The position numbers and the translations under genes were made by a program. The notes under the pieces were generated by a model. The model saw only the letters and a list, made by a program, of their open reading frames with translations, was not told the origin of the DNA and searched no databases. Source: Nitrospira sp. SG-bin1 (GTDB lineage Bacteria; Nitrospirota; Nitrospiria; Nitrospirales; Nitrospiraceae). From it: 64,000 nt of DNA. Below, piece by piece: positions 45,588-53,205 of the stretch. Within the stretch, counting starts at the first letter, position 1; each line of letters begins with the position of its first letter. Location: assembly GCA_002083365.1 (NCBI GenBank), contig LVWS01000033.1, positions 1 through 64,000 of the forward strand, read 5' to 3'.

Positions 45588-45603
45588 CTAGGGATCCCCC
45601 TAG
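45588..45603. promoter_or_regulatory. Palindromic operator-like site CTAGGG-N4-CCCTAG before kaiC
   Basis: CTAGGGATCCCCCTAG, the same arms and spacing as at 20346-20361. A second stem TCCCTTCT (45637-45644)/AGAAGGGA (45662-45669) lies between it and the kaiC start. A possible -10 (TACTAT, 45627-45632) fits the same leader. Confidence 0.5.
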
Positions 45604-45704
45604 GCTAGCCCATTAATGCCATGGGTTACTATGTCGTCCCTTCTCGGGATTCTTCTTAGTAAGAAGGGATACTCACCTGTAGCCTGCCTGCGGGAAAGAC
45701 GGTC

Positions 45705-47519
45705 ATGTCATCTACCAATGCTAAAGAATCGAACCCAAAGCGTGTGCTCGCCAAATCGCCTATCGGGATCACAGGCTTGGATGAAATCACCGACGGCGGT
45801 CTGCCGAAGGGACGCACCACGCTGATTACAGGAGGAGCCGGCTCGGGCAAGACCCTGCTGGGCATGGAATTCCTCATTCGCGGCGTCCAAGAGTATGGGG
45901 AGCCGGGGCTGTTCGTGTCCTTCGAGGAAAGCGAACAAGAACTCCTGCAAAACGTCGCCTCGCTCGGGTTCAACGTAGCGGATTTGGTGAAACGGAAGCT
46001 TCTGATGATCGACGTTGTCCGGGCCGAGCGGAGCGAAATTGAAGAAACAGGCGACTATGACCTCGAAGGAATCTTCATTCGTCTTGACCATGCGATCGAC
46101 CGGATCAAGGCCAAACGCGTCGTGCTCGATACGATCGAAACCTTGTTCGCCGCCTTGCCGAACCACTACATCCTGCGCGCCGAATTGCGCCGCCTCTTCC
46201 GTTGGCTGAAGGATCGCGGCGTGACGGCGATCGTGACGGCCGAACGGGGCGACGGCATGCTGACTCGCCACGGGTTGGAAGAATATGTCTCCGATTGCGT
46301 CATCCTGCTGGACCATCGGGTGGTGGATCAGATGTCGACGCGACGGCTGCGGGTGGTGAAGTATCGCGGCTCCCCGCATGGGACCAACGAATACCCGTTC
46401 CTCATCGATAACACCGGGTTCACCGTGTTGCCGATCACGTCGCTCAGCTTGGACCATGAGGCGCCGACCGGCCGCCTCTCGACCGGCATCCCGATGCTGG
46501 ACCAGATGCTGGGAGGAAAAGGGCTCTACCGCGGAAGCAGCATCTTGGTGTCCGGCACGCCCGGTTCAGGCAAGACGTCCCTGGCCGTGCACCTGGTGGA
46601 TGCAGCCTGTGCACGAGGAGAACGCTGTCTGTACTTTCCCTTCGAAGAGTCGCAGCAACAGATCATCCGGAACATGAAGTCGATCGGGTTTGATCTTGAG
46701 CGCTGGGTGAGGCAAGGACTCCTGCGCTTTCATCCGGCCCGTCCACACCTCCGCGGCCTGGAAACCCATTTAGCCACCATGCATAAGCAGATCGCGGAGT
46801 TTGCTCCCAAAATCGTGGCCATCGATCCCGTGTCGAACCTCACTGACATCGGGACCTCCTCGGAAGCGAAGGCGATGTTGACGAGACTCGTGGATTTTCT
46901 CAAGGCTCGAGGCATCACCGCCGTCTTCACGAGCTTGACCTCTCAAACGGACGATCCCGAAAGGACGGAAGTCGGCATTTCGTCGCTGATGGACACCTGG
47001 CTGCTGGTGCGGAACCTGGAAAGCAACGGGGAACGCAATCGTGGACTGTACATCCTGAAATCCCGCGGCATGCCCCATTCCAACCAAGTGCGGGAATTCG
47101 TGTTGACGAGCCATGGTGCCGTCCTGCGTGAGGCGTATATCGGGACGTCCGGTGTCCTCACCGGGACCGCGCGCACCATCCAGGAGGAACGGGATCGGGC
47201 CGAAGAATTGGTCCGCTACAACGACATCGCACGGAAGCAGCGTGAACTCGAGCGCAAACGGACCGCGATGGAGGTGCAAATCGCGTCCTTGCGTGATGCG
47301 TATGAGGCCGAAGCCTCCGAGCTGGAAACGCTGATCAACGAGGGACAGAACGCCGAGCGGGTCCTCGGCAAACAACGGCAACTCTTGTCGGCCTTGCGCG
47401 GCGGCGACAGGATAAACGGCAGCGGGTCACTACGGAAAGGGACTGATAATGGACATCTCCGTCAACAACAGGGCCGCGGTCGCGGACGCAAAGACCGGGC
47501 GCGAGCAGAAGCGCGCTAA
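45705..47519 (+). CDS. kaiC: KaiC-like double-domain RecA ATPase
   Basis: 604 residues: two RecA/KaiC domains with Walker A GGAGSGKT (residues 43-50) and GTPGSGKT (~residue 285), each followed by the FEES carboxylate pair that activates water (first at F73-S76). The last ~120 residues are a charged coiled coil not found in the cyanobacterial clock protein. Autophosphorylation sites of the cyanobacterial type are not evident. It heads the operon kaiC-kaiB-kaiB-kinase and is followed by an overlapping kaiB. A timing or stress-signalling role is likely; no kaiA is present. Confidence 0.92.
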   Translation: MSSTNAKESNPKRVLAKSPIGITGLDEITDGGLPKGRTTLITGGAGSGKTLLGMEFLIRGVQEYGEPGLFVSFEESEQELLQNVASLGFNVADLVKRKLLMIDVVRAERSEIEETGDYDLEGIFIRLDHAIDRIKAKRVVLDTIETLFAALPNHYILRAELRRLFRWLKDRGVTAIVTAERGDGMLTRHGLEEYVSDCVILLDHRVVDQMSTRRLRVVKYRGSPHGTNEYPFLIDNTGFTVLPITSLSLDHEAPTGRLSTGIPMLDQMLGGKGLYRGSSILVSGTPGSGKTSLAVHLVDAACARGERCLYFPFEESQQQIIRNMKSIGFDLERWVRQGLLRFHPARPHLRGLETHLATMHKQIAEFAPKIVAIDPVSNLTDIGTSSEAKAMLTRLVDFLKARGITAVFTSLTSQTDDPERTEVGISSLMDTWLLVRNLESNGERNRGLYILKSRGMPHSNQVREFVLTSHGAVLREAYIGTSGVLTGTARTIQEERDRAEELVRYNDIARKQRELERKRTAMEVQIASLRDAYEAEASELETLINEGQNAERVLGKQRQLLSALRGGDRINGSGSLRKGTDNGHLRQQQGRGRGRKDRARAEAR

Positions 47520-47790
47520 ACAGTGGGAATTGCGGCTGTATGTGGCCGGGCAGACGCCCAAATGCCTGACCGCCTTCGCCAACTTGAAAAAGATTTGCGA
47601 GGAGCATCTGGCAGGCCGGTACGACATCGAGCTCGTGGACCTGCTCGAACGGCCACAGCTCGCGAAGGGAGATCAAATCCTGGCTATTCCTACCTTGGTG
47701 CGAAAGCTGCCCGAACCAGTGCGTAAAATCATCGGGGATCTGTCGAACGCGGAGCGGGTGTTGGTAGGCTTGGATTTGAGGCCACGATGA
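47449..47790 (+). CDS. kaiB: KaiB-like thioredoxin-fold protein (first copy)
   Basis: 113 residues with the KaiB core WELRLYVAGQTPKCLTAFAN, then CEEHLAGRYDIELVDLLE and ILAIPTLVRKLPEPVRKIIG. Its first 71 bases overlap the kaiC 3' end in another frame, an unusually long overlap. The N-terminal ~25 residues are an extension before the KaiB fold and come from that overlap; an internal start near 47520 (GTG) is possible. Confidence 0.9.
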   Translation: MDISVNNRAAVADAKTGREQKRAKQWELRLYVAGQTPKCLTAFANLKKICEEHLAGRYDIELVDLLERPQLAKGDQILAIPTLVRKLPEPVRKIIGDLSNAERVLVGLDLRPR

Positions 47791-47869
47791 TGACCACTCG
47801 GCATCCGATGTCTTTGAGACAACCTGGCCGGCGATTGAACCTCATCATGGACGATTAGCGAAAGGCGCG

Positions 47870-48217
47870 ATGTCCAAGAAGCCGCGGGATAAGACGGCCA
47901 CATACGACCGGGCGTTGGCCAAGGCGGATGCACAAGTGTATGTCTTGCGGCTCTGCATCAGCGGGATGACACCCCGCTCGCGCGCGGCCCTCGTCAACCT
48001 CAAGAAGATCTGCGAGACGTACCTCAAGGGTCAGTATCAACTCGAAGTGATCGATCTTTATCAGCAGCCGGGACTGGCTGCGAAGCATCAAATACTCGCG
48101 ACCCCGACGTTGTTGAAAACGGTCCCGCCACCGCTGCGACGACTCATCGGTGATTTGTCGGATACGACGGGGAGTTTGCGGCGTTTGGGCGTCTCGGTCG
48201 AGACCAAAGCGACATGA
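47870..48217 (+). CDS. kaiB: KaiB-like thioredoxin-fold protein (second copy)
   Basis: 115 residues with the same core: YVLRLCISGMTPRSRAALVN, CETYLKGQYQLEVIDLYQ and ILATPTLLKTVPPPLRRLIG. It shares only part of its sequence with the first copy, so the pair diverged long ago. The downstream kinase ATG overlaps its stop by four bases. Two KaiB paralogues with one KaiC suggest distinct partners or competing binding. Confidence 0.9.
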   Translation: MSKKPRDKTATYDRALAKADAQVYVLRLCISGMTPRSRAALVNLKKICETYLKGQYQLEVIDLYQQPGLAAKHQILATPTLLKTVPPPLRRLIGDLSDTTGSLRRLGVSVETKAT

Positions 48218-51144
48218 ACGACCAGAAGAAATCGTACGAGGACCTCGTCACAGAGAACGAGGAGCTGCGCGCGCAACTTGACGAGGCGCGAGACGTCCTC
48301 ACCGCCATCAGGACGGGCAGCGTCGATGCCCTGGTTGTCGAGGGACCGAAGGGCGAGCAGATCTATTCGCTCCAAGGAGCCGACTTCCCGTACCGGGTCT
48401 TCGTCGAACACATGAATGAAGGCGCGGTGACCATCGACGAGAACGGATTCATCGTTTATGCCAACCATCTGTTCGCCGATCTCGTCGGCCTGCCGTTGGA
48501 ACAGATCTTTGGCGGGCAACTGTCTCAATTTGTGGCGCAGGCGGATCAATCGCAATGGGACGACCTGATACGCGAGGCCAACGGGGAACCGAGCCGGCGG
48601 GAACTGGCCTTCGTCAGCGCAAGCGGGGAGTCGATTCCCGTTCTCCTGTCGGCCCGTCATCTGCCGGTCGAGCCGGGCCGGTTCTATTGCTGTATCGTCT
48701 CGGATCTGCGTCGGCAACACCTGCATGAACAACTCAGGCAGAGCGAAGAGCGGTTGCGTCTGGCGACCACCGCGGCAGCGGTGGGCATTTGGGAATGGAA
48801 CGTGAAAACGAATCGGATTCGGTGGGACACCCAGATGTTCACGATTTATGGGGCGGCTCCAACAGCGGACGGTTTTGTTCCGTACGAGACATGGAGCCAT
48901 GCCGTTGTGCCGGAGGAGTTGCCGGTGCAAGAAGGGATCCTGTGGGAGACGGTGCGTCGTTGCGGGTCCAGCACCAGACGGTTTCGTATTCGCCGATATC
49001 GAGACGGCGAAGAGCGACACATCGAGGCGGTGGAAATCGCTCGGACGGATGCGCAAGGGGCAACTGAGTGGGTCGTCGGCACGAACATCGACATCACGGA
49101 GCGGAAGCAGGCCGAGCACCAGCTACTTGAGAATCATCGATTCATCAGTGAGATGACTTCGGTGCTTCCGGGCATACTGTATATTTTCGATCTCCAAGAA
49201 CAGCGGAACGTCTATGTGAACCGACACACCGGGGCCGTGCTGGGCTATAGCCCGGAAGAAGCCCACACCCTCGGAGCCGATTTTATCGCCACCGTGTTGC
49301 ATCCCGACGATGCCATACGCTTGCTCCAGCACTTCGAAAGCTTCAAGGACCTGGAAAATGGCGTCACCGCTCAAGTGGAATATCGCTTGCGGCATCGCGA
49401 CGGATCGTACCGCTGGTTTCTCAGCCGAGACGTGGTGTGGCAACGGACTCGCGAGGGCGGAGTACGTCAGATTCTCGGGATAGGGACGGATATCACCGAG
49501 CGGAAGCGTACGGAAGAGGCCTTGATGGCAAGCGAGCAGCGCTTCTCGAAGTTCATGCGGAACTTACCGGGACTGGCTTGGGTGAAAGACGCGCAGGGAC
49601 GATATTGCTATGCGAATGAAGCGGCCCAACATGTGTTCCGCAGACCCGCGGAGGATCTTTACGGCAAGACGGACAAGGAATTGTTTTCGGAGGAGACGGC
49701 TGAACAATTCATCATGCACGACAAGGAAGCCCTGTCCAGCTCGAGCGGCATCCAAACGGTGGAAACCTTGGAACATCCGGACGGCATCCATTTCTCGCTG
49801 GTGACGAAGTTTCCCATTCACCGGAGCGGCGGAGAACCACCGTTGGTCGGTGGCATCGGAATCGATATTACGGATCGCGTTCGATCCGAACAACAATTGA
49901 AAGCCAGCAAGGAGCAACTGCAGCTCTTGACCGACAAGCTGGAACAACTGGTGAAGGAACGGACACAGGAACTGCAGCATTCGCAGGAGCGGCTGCGAGC
50001 GCTGACGAGCGAGTTGAATTTGGCCGAACAGCGTGAGCGCAAACGCCTGGCCACCGACCTGCACGACCATCTGCAACAGATGCTGGTCGTCGGCAAGCTG
50101 GCCATCGGGCAAGGGAAACGGGCGGCGAGCGGCGTGCCCGCCTGTGAAATCATCCTAAAAAAGGTCGATGACATCTTGTCCGACGCCTTGGCCTATAGCC
50201 GGACGCTGGTGGCGGAACTCAGTCCCCCGGTCCTCCGGGATCATGGCCTGGTCGCCAGCCTCAGATGGCTTGCTGAATACATGGAAAAAAAGCATGACCA
50301 CAGGGTGACGATCGAGGTTCCCGACGATCAGGAGCTGGACCTGCCGGAAGACCAACGGATCCTGTTGTTTCAGTCCGTGCGTGAGCTGCTGATCAATTCA
50401 GCGAAACATGCCGGGACGGGGCAGGCTAGGCTCACCATGACCCGGCAAGCGGGCCGGCTTTGCATCGCCGTGAAGGATGAAGGAAAAGGTTTCAATCTTG
50501 CTGCTGCTGCTGCTGCTGCTGCTGGGGACAGGCCTGGCGGCGAGATGTCGTCTAAGTTCGGCTTGTACAGCATCCGGGAGCGGATGCTGGCGCTGGGCGG
50601 CACGTTTGCCGTTACCTCCGCTCCGGGGCAGGGGACAACGGCGACGCTGGTCTTGCCGCTGGCGCGGAGCGCAGAAGAAAGTGGATTAAGCTGTGATGCC
50701 CTCCAGCTTGAAGCGGCCCCTGCGGCACGCAACAAGAAGGATGCGGGTCTTCAAACGGGACGCAAGATTGTGCCGGTGATCCTCGTGGATGATCATGCGA
50801 TGGTGCGGCAAGGGCTGCGCTCGGTGCTGGATGCCTATGCGGATATTCAGGTGGTCGGGGAGGCTGGGGATGGAGCGGAAGCGGTCAAACTGGTCGAGGA
50901 GCTCCGGCCACGTGTGGTGGTGATGGACATCAACATGCCGAAGATGAACGGGATCGAGGCGACGGAACAGATCACGCGTCGCTATCCGGACACCATCGTG
51001 ATCGGTATCTCGGTGAACGCGACGAGAGAAAATGAAGAGGCGATGAGGGCGGTCGGGGCGGTGCGGCTCATGACCAAGGAAGCAGCGGTGGAACAACTCT
51101 GTGACGCGATTCTTGAAGCGGTGAAGAAAGAAGCGACTGGGTGA
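48214..51144 (+). CDS. Multi-PAS hybrid histidine kinase of the kai operon
   Basis: 976 residues, no membrane segment. A coiled start, four PAS regions (three closed by DITERKQAEH, DITERKRTEE, DITDRVRSEQ), a HisKA_3-type acceptor (RLATDLHDHLQQML) and an ATPase domain (RELLINSAKHA, DEGKGF, FGLYSIRERML), then a receiver (VDDHAMVRQG, phospho-Asp in VVMDINMPKMNG, K in LMTKEA). Residues 763-770 are eight alanines encoded by a pure (GCT)8 run inside the ATP-lid region. ATG 48214 overlaps the kaiB stop (ATGA). It is the likely input or output kinase of the KaiBC pair. Confidence 0.93.
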   Translation: MNDQKKSYEDLVTENEELRAQLDEARDVLTAIRTGSVDALVVEGPKGEQIYSLQGADFPYRVFVEHMNEGAVTIDENGFIVYANHLFADLVGLPLEQIFGGQLSQFVAQADQSQWDDLIREANGEPSRRELAFVSASGESIPVLLSARHLPVEPGRFYCCIVSDLRRQHLHEQLRQSEERLRLATTAAAVGIWEWNVKTNRIRWDTQMFTIYGAAPTADGFVPYETWSHAVVPEELPVQEGILWETVRRCGSSTRRFRIRRYRDGEERHIEAVEIARTDAQGATEWVVGTNIDITERKQAEHQLLENHRFISEMTSVLPGILYIFDLQEQRNVYVNRHTGAVLGYSPEEAHTLGADFIATVLHPDDAIRLLQHFESFKDLENGVTAQVEYRLRHRDGSYRWFLSRDVVWQRTREGGVRQILGIGTDITERKRTEEALMASEQRFSKFMRNLPGLAWVKDAQGRYCYANEAAQHVFRRPAEDLYGKTDKELFSEETAEQFIMHDKEALSSSSGIQTVETLEHPDGIHFSLVTKFPIHRSGGEPPLVGGIGIDITDRVRSEQQLKASKEQLQLLTDKLEQLVKERTQELQHSQERLRALTSELNLAEQRERKRLATDLHDHLQQMLVVGKLAIGQGKRAASGVPACEIILKKVDDILSDALAYSRTLVAELSPPVLRDHGLVASLRWLAEYMEKKHDHRVTIEVPDDQELDLPEDQRILLFQSVRELLINSAKHAGTGQARLTMTRQAGRLCIAVKDEGKGFNLAAAAAAAAGDRPGGEMSSKFGLYSIRERMLALGGTFAVTSAPGQGTTATLVLPLARSAEESGLSCDALQLEAAPAARNKKDAGLQTGRKIVPVILVDDHAMVRQGLRSVLDAYADIQVVGEAGDGAEAVKLVEELRPRVVVMDINMPKMNGIEATEQITRRYPDTIVIGISVNATRENEEAMRAVGAVRLMTKEAAVEQLCDAILEAVKKEATG
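50500..50523 (+). repeat. (GCT)8 microsatellite within the hybrid kinase
   Basis: Eight uninterrupted GCT codons between the G1 box (DEGKGFNL) and the FGLYSIRERM segment of the ATPase domain. Slippage would add or remove alanines in frame, changing lid length, not the frame. Confidence 0.85.
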
Positions 51145-51333
51145 TCGGTCACTCTTCTTTGCTCGCGCCTACGCGCCTGGTTGGCCGCATCCGGAAATCG
51201 TGGGCGGCGCCCGGTGCATGAGCGCAAGGTGAAGAGCGACCTCATCCGTGGTAAGCGTAAGAAGGAACCAAGAAGTCTCCCTAGGGGACTTCCCAGCTGC
51301 GCGGTCGCCCTCTCGGGGGGATTCTCCTTGCCC

Positions 51334-52821
51334 ATGCGGTATCTCGTTCTCTTTCTCTTGCTGACCGGCGGATGTTTCAAATTGTCTCCTTCCGACGGGG
51401 GCAGCCAGGCCACGTTTCAAGGGCCTCGGACGTTCAACGCCGCCGATATCGCTCTTCCTCCTTCCTACCGCATAGACCTTGTCGCCACGGGACTGACGTT
51501 TCCGACGGGCGTGACCTTTGACGGCGACGGCATCCCTTATGTCACCGAGTCCGGATATTCCTACGGCGAAGCGTGGGACACTCCACGATTGTTGCGCATC
51601 GATCCGCAGGGGCAGGTCACGGTGATCGCGGAGGGCGAAAACAACGGACCTTGGACCGGCCTGTCGTATTTTGAGGGAGCATTCTATATCGCCGAAGGCG
51701 GCACCCATCGTGGCGGACGACTGTTACGAGTGGGGCGGGACGGCACGATCACGCCTTTGCTCAGTGACTTGCCCGGTTTCGGCGATCATCATGTCAACGG
51801 CCCCGTCATCGGTCCGGACAGCCAACTGTATTTTGGGATCGGCACGTTTACGAACAGCGGCATCGTGGGGGAAGACAATTATCGGTATGGATGGCTGCAG
51901 CGCCATCCCGCTGCGCACGATATCCCCTGTCGCGATGTGACGCTGCGCGGGGTCAACTTTACCTCGATGAATCCCTTTACTCCCGATGCGGACGATGAAG
52001 CCGTGACGGGAGCTTTCGTTCCATTCGGGACGATCACCAAAGCTGGTCAAGTGGTTGGCGGACGACTTCCCTGCAATGGGGCGATTCTCAAGACGCCGGT
52101 GAGCGGCGGTCCGCTTCAATTGATGGCCTGGGGATTCCGCAATCCGTTCGGCCTGGCCTTCTCGCCTGACAAACAGCTGTATGTCACCGACAACAGTTAC
52201 GATGACCGTGGGAGCCGCCCGGTGCATGGGACGGGGGATCTTCTCTGGTTGGTTCAGCCCGGAACCTGGTACGGATGGCCCGATTTTCATGGCGCGTTGG
52301 CGCTCGACCATCACGATCATTTCATCCCGCCGGGGAAGCCGCAGCCGCCGCTGCTCTTGGCGCAACATCCCAATCATCCGCCGAAACCCATTGCGGTGTT
52401 GGGCGTGCATTCTTCCTCGAATATGTTCGATTTTTCCAGAAGCCCGCTCTTCGGCCACGTCGGGGAAGCCTTTATCGCGCAATTCGGAGATCTCTCGCCG
52501 ACGGTCGGCAAAGTGCTGGCCCCGGTCGGCTTCAAAGTAGTCCGAGTGAACGTGGAGAACGGAATCGTGGAAGACTTCGCGGTCAATCGGGGACGGGTCA
52601 ACGGACCCGCCTCCAAGCTCGGCGGCGGCGGTTTGGAGCGACCCATTGCCGCCCGCTTTTCGCCCGACGGCTCGGCGTTGTATGTCGTCGACTTCGGCGT
52701 CATGACGGTGGGGCAAGGAGGGAAGGTTCGGTTACCCTGGGCCGAGAAGAAACCTTCCTCGGAGCCTCGGCGCGGCACCGGCGCGCTTTGGAAAATCACC
52801 AGGACGAATAGGCAACCGTGA
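51334..52821 (+). CDS. PQQ-type (sorbosone/glucose) dehydrogenase-like lipoprotein
   Basis: 495 residues from ATG 51334. A lipobox (LFLLLTGGC) gives a lipid-anchored mature protein. The six-bladed propeller features of soluble PQQ sugar dehydrogenases are visible: LTFPTGVTFDGDG, GFGDHHVNGPVIG, WGFRNPFGLAFSP, LYVTDNSYDDRGSRPV and, late, RPIAARFSPDGSALYVVDFG. Substrate unknown. A one-haem cytochrome c starts 6 bases after the stop, the expected electron acceptor. The site CTAGGGGACTTCCCAG at 51281-51296 weakly resembles the palindrome at 20346 and 45588. Confidence 0.75.
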   Translation: MRYLVLFLLLTGGCFKLSPSDGGSQATFQGPRTFNAADIALPPSYRIDLVATGLTFPTGVTFDGDGIPYVTESGYSYGEAWDTPRLLRIDPQGQVTVIAEGENNGPWTGLSYFEGAFYIAEGGTHRGGRLLRVGRDGTITPLLSDLPGFGDHHVNGPVIGPDSQLYFGIGTFTNSGIVGEDNYRYGWLQRHPAAHDIPCRDVTLRGVNFTSMNPFTPDADDEAVTGAFVPFGTITKAGQVVGGRLPCNGAILKTPVSGGPLQLMAWGFRNPFGLAFSPDKQLYVTDNSYDDRGSRPVHGTGDLLWLVQPGTWYGWPDFHGALALDHHDHFIPPGKPQPPLLLAQHPNHPPKPIAVLGVHSSSNMFDFSRSPLFGHVGEAFIAQFGDLSPTVGKVLAPVGFKVVRVNVENGIVEDFAVNRGRVNGPASKLGGGGLERPIAARFSPDGSALYVVDFGVMTVGQGGKVRLPWAEKKPSSEPRRGTGALWKITRTNRQP

Positions 52822-52827
52822 CGCGCT

Positions 52828-53169
52828 ATGAGACGAACGGCGCTTCTGATCAGTCTTGTTCTCTGTGCCGCATCAGCAGTAAGCTGCTCGGCGCGCCGAA
52901 GCGAGCCGCTTGCCGGGCCGCTGACGATCTCTTCGCCGGCGATCGCCGAAGGCCGGGCGGTATTCATGGCCCATTGCCATCAATGCCACCCCGGTGGCGA
53001 AGCCGGGCTCGGTCCGGCCCTCAATAACAAGCCGTTGCCCGCTTTCGCCGTTCGCACGCAGATCAGACGGGGATTCGGAGCCATGCCGGCATTTCACGAG
53101 GATGAAATCAACGAAGTTGAGTTGAAGGCTCTCATCGCCTATCTAGAGGCGTTGCGCCGCCACGGGTGA
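52828..53169 (+). CDS. Mono-haem c-type cytochrome lipoprotein
   Basis: 113 residues with a lipobox (AASAVSC, C20). Haem motif C50-H-Q-C53-H54 and distal Met M86 (GAMPAFHE) define a class I cytochrome c of the SoxX/cyt c551 type. It almost touches the dehydrogenase stop, so the two make one operon. It would pass electrons from the PQQ-type dehydrogenase to the respiratory chain. Confidence 0.88.
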   Translation: MRRTALLISLVLCAASAVSCSARRSEPLAGPLTISSPAIAEGRAVFMAHCHQCHPGGEAGLGPALNNKPLPAFAVRTQIRRGFGAMPAFHEDEINEVELKALIAYLEALRRHG

Positions 53170-53205
53170 GTCGGATGCCTTGCCTTATCCCTCTTCATCA
53201 TCAAC

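Noticed and set aside
51281..51296. Third copy of the CTAGGG palindrome
   Set aside because: Spacer is one base longer and one arm is incomplete, so it is listed only as a weak match.
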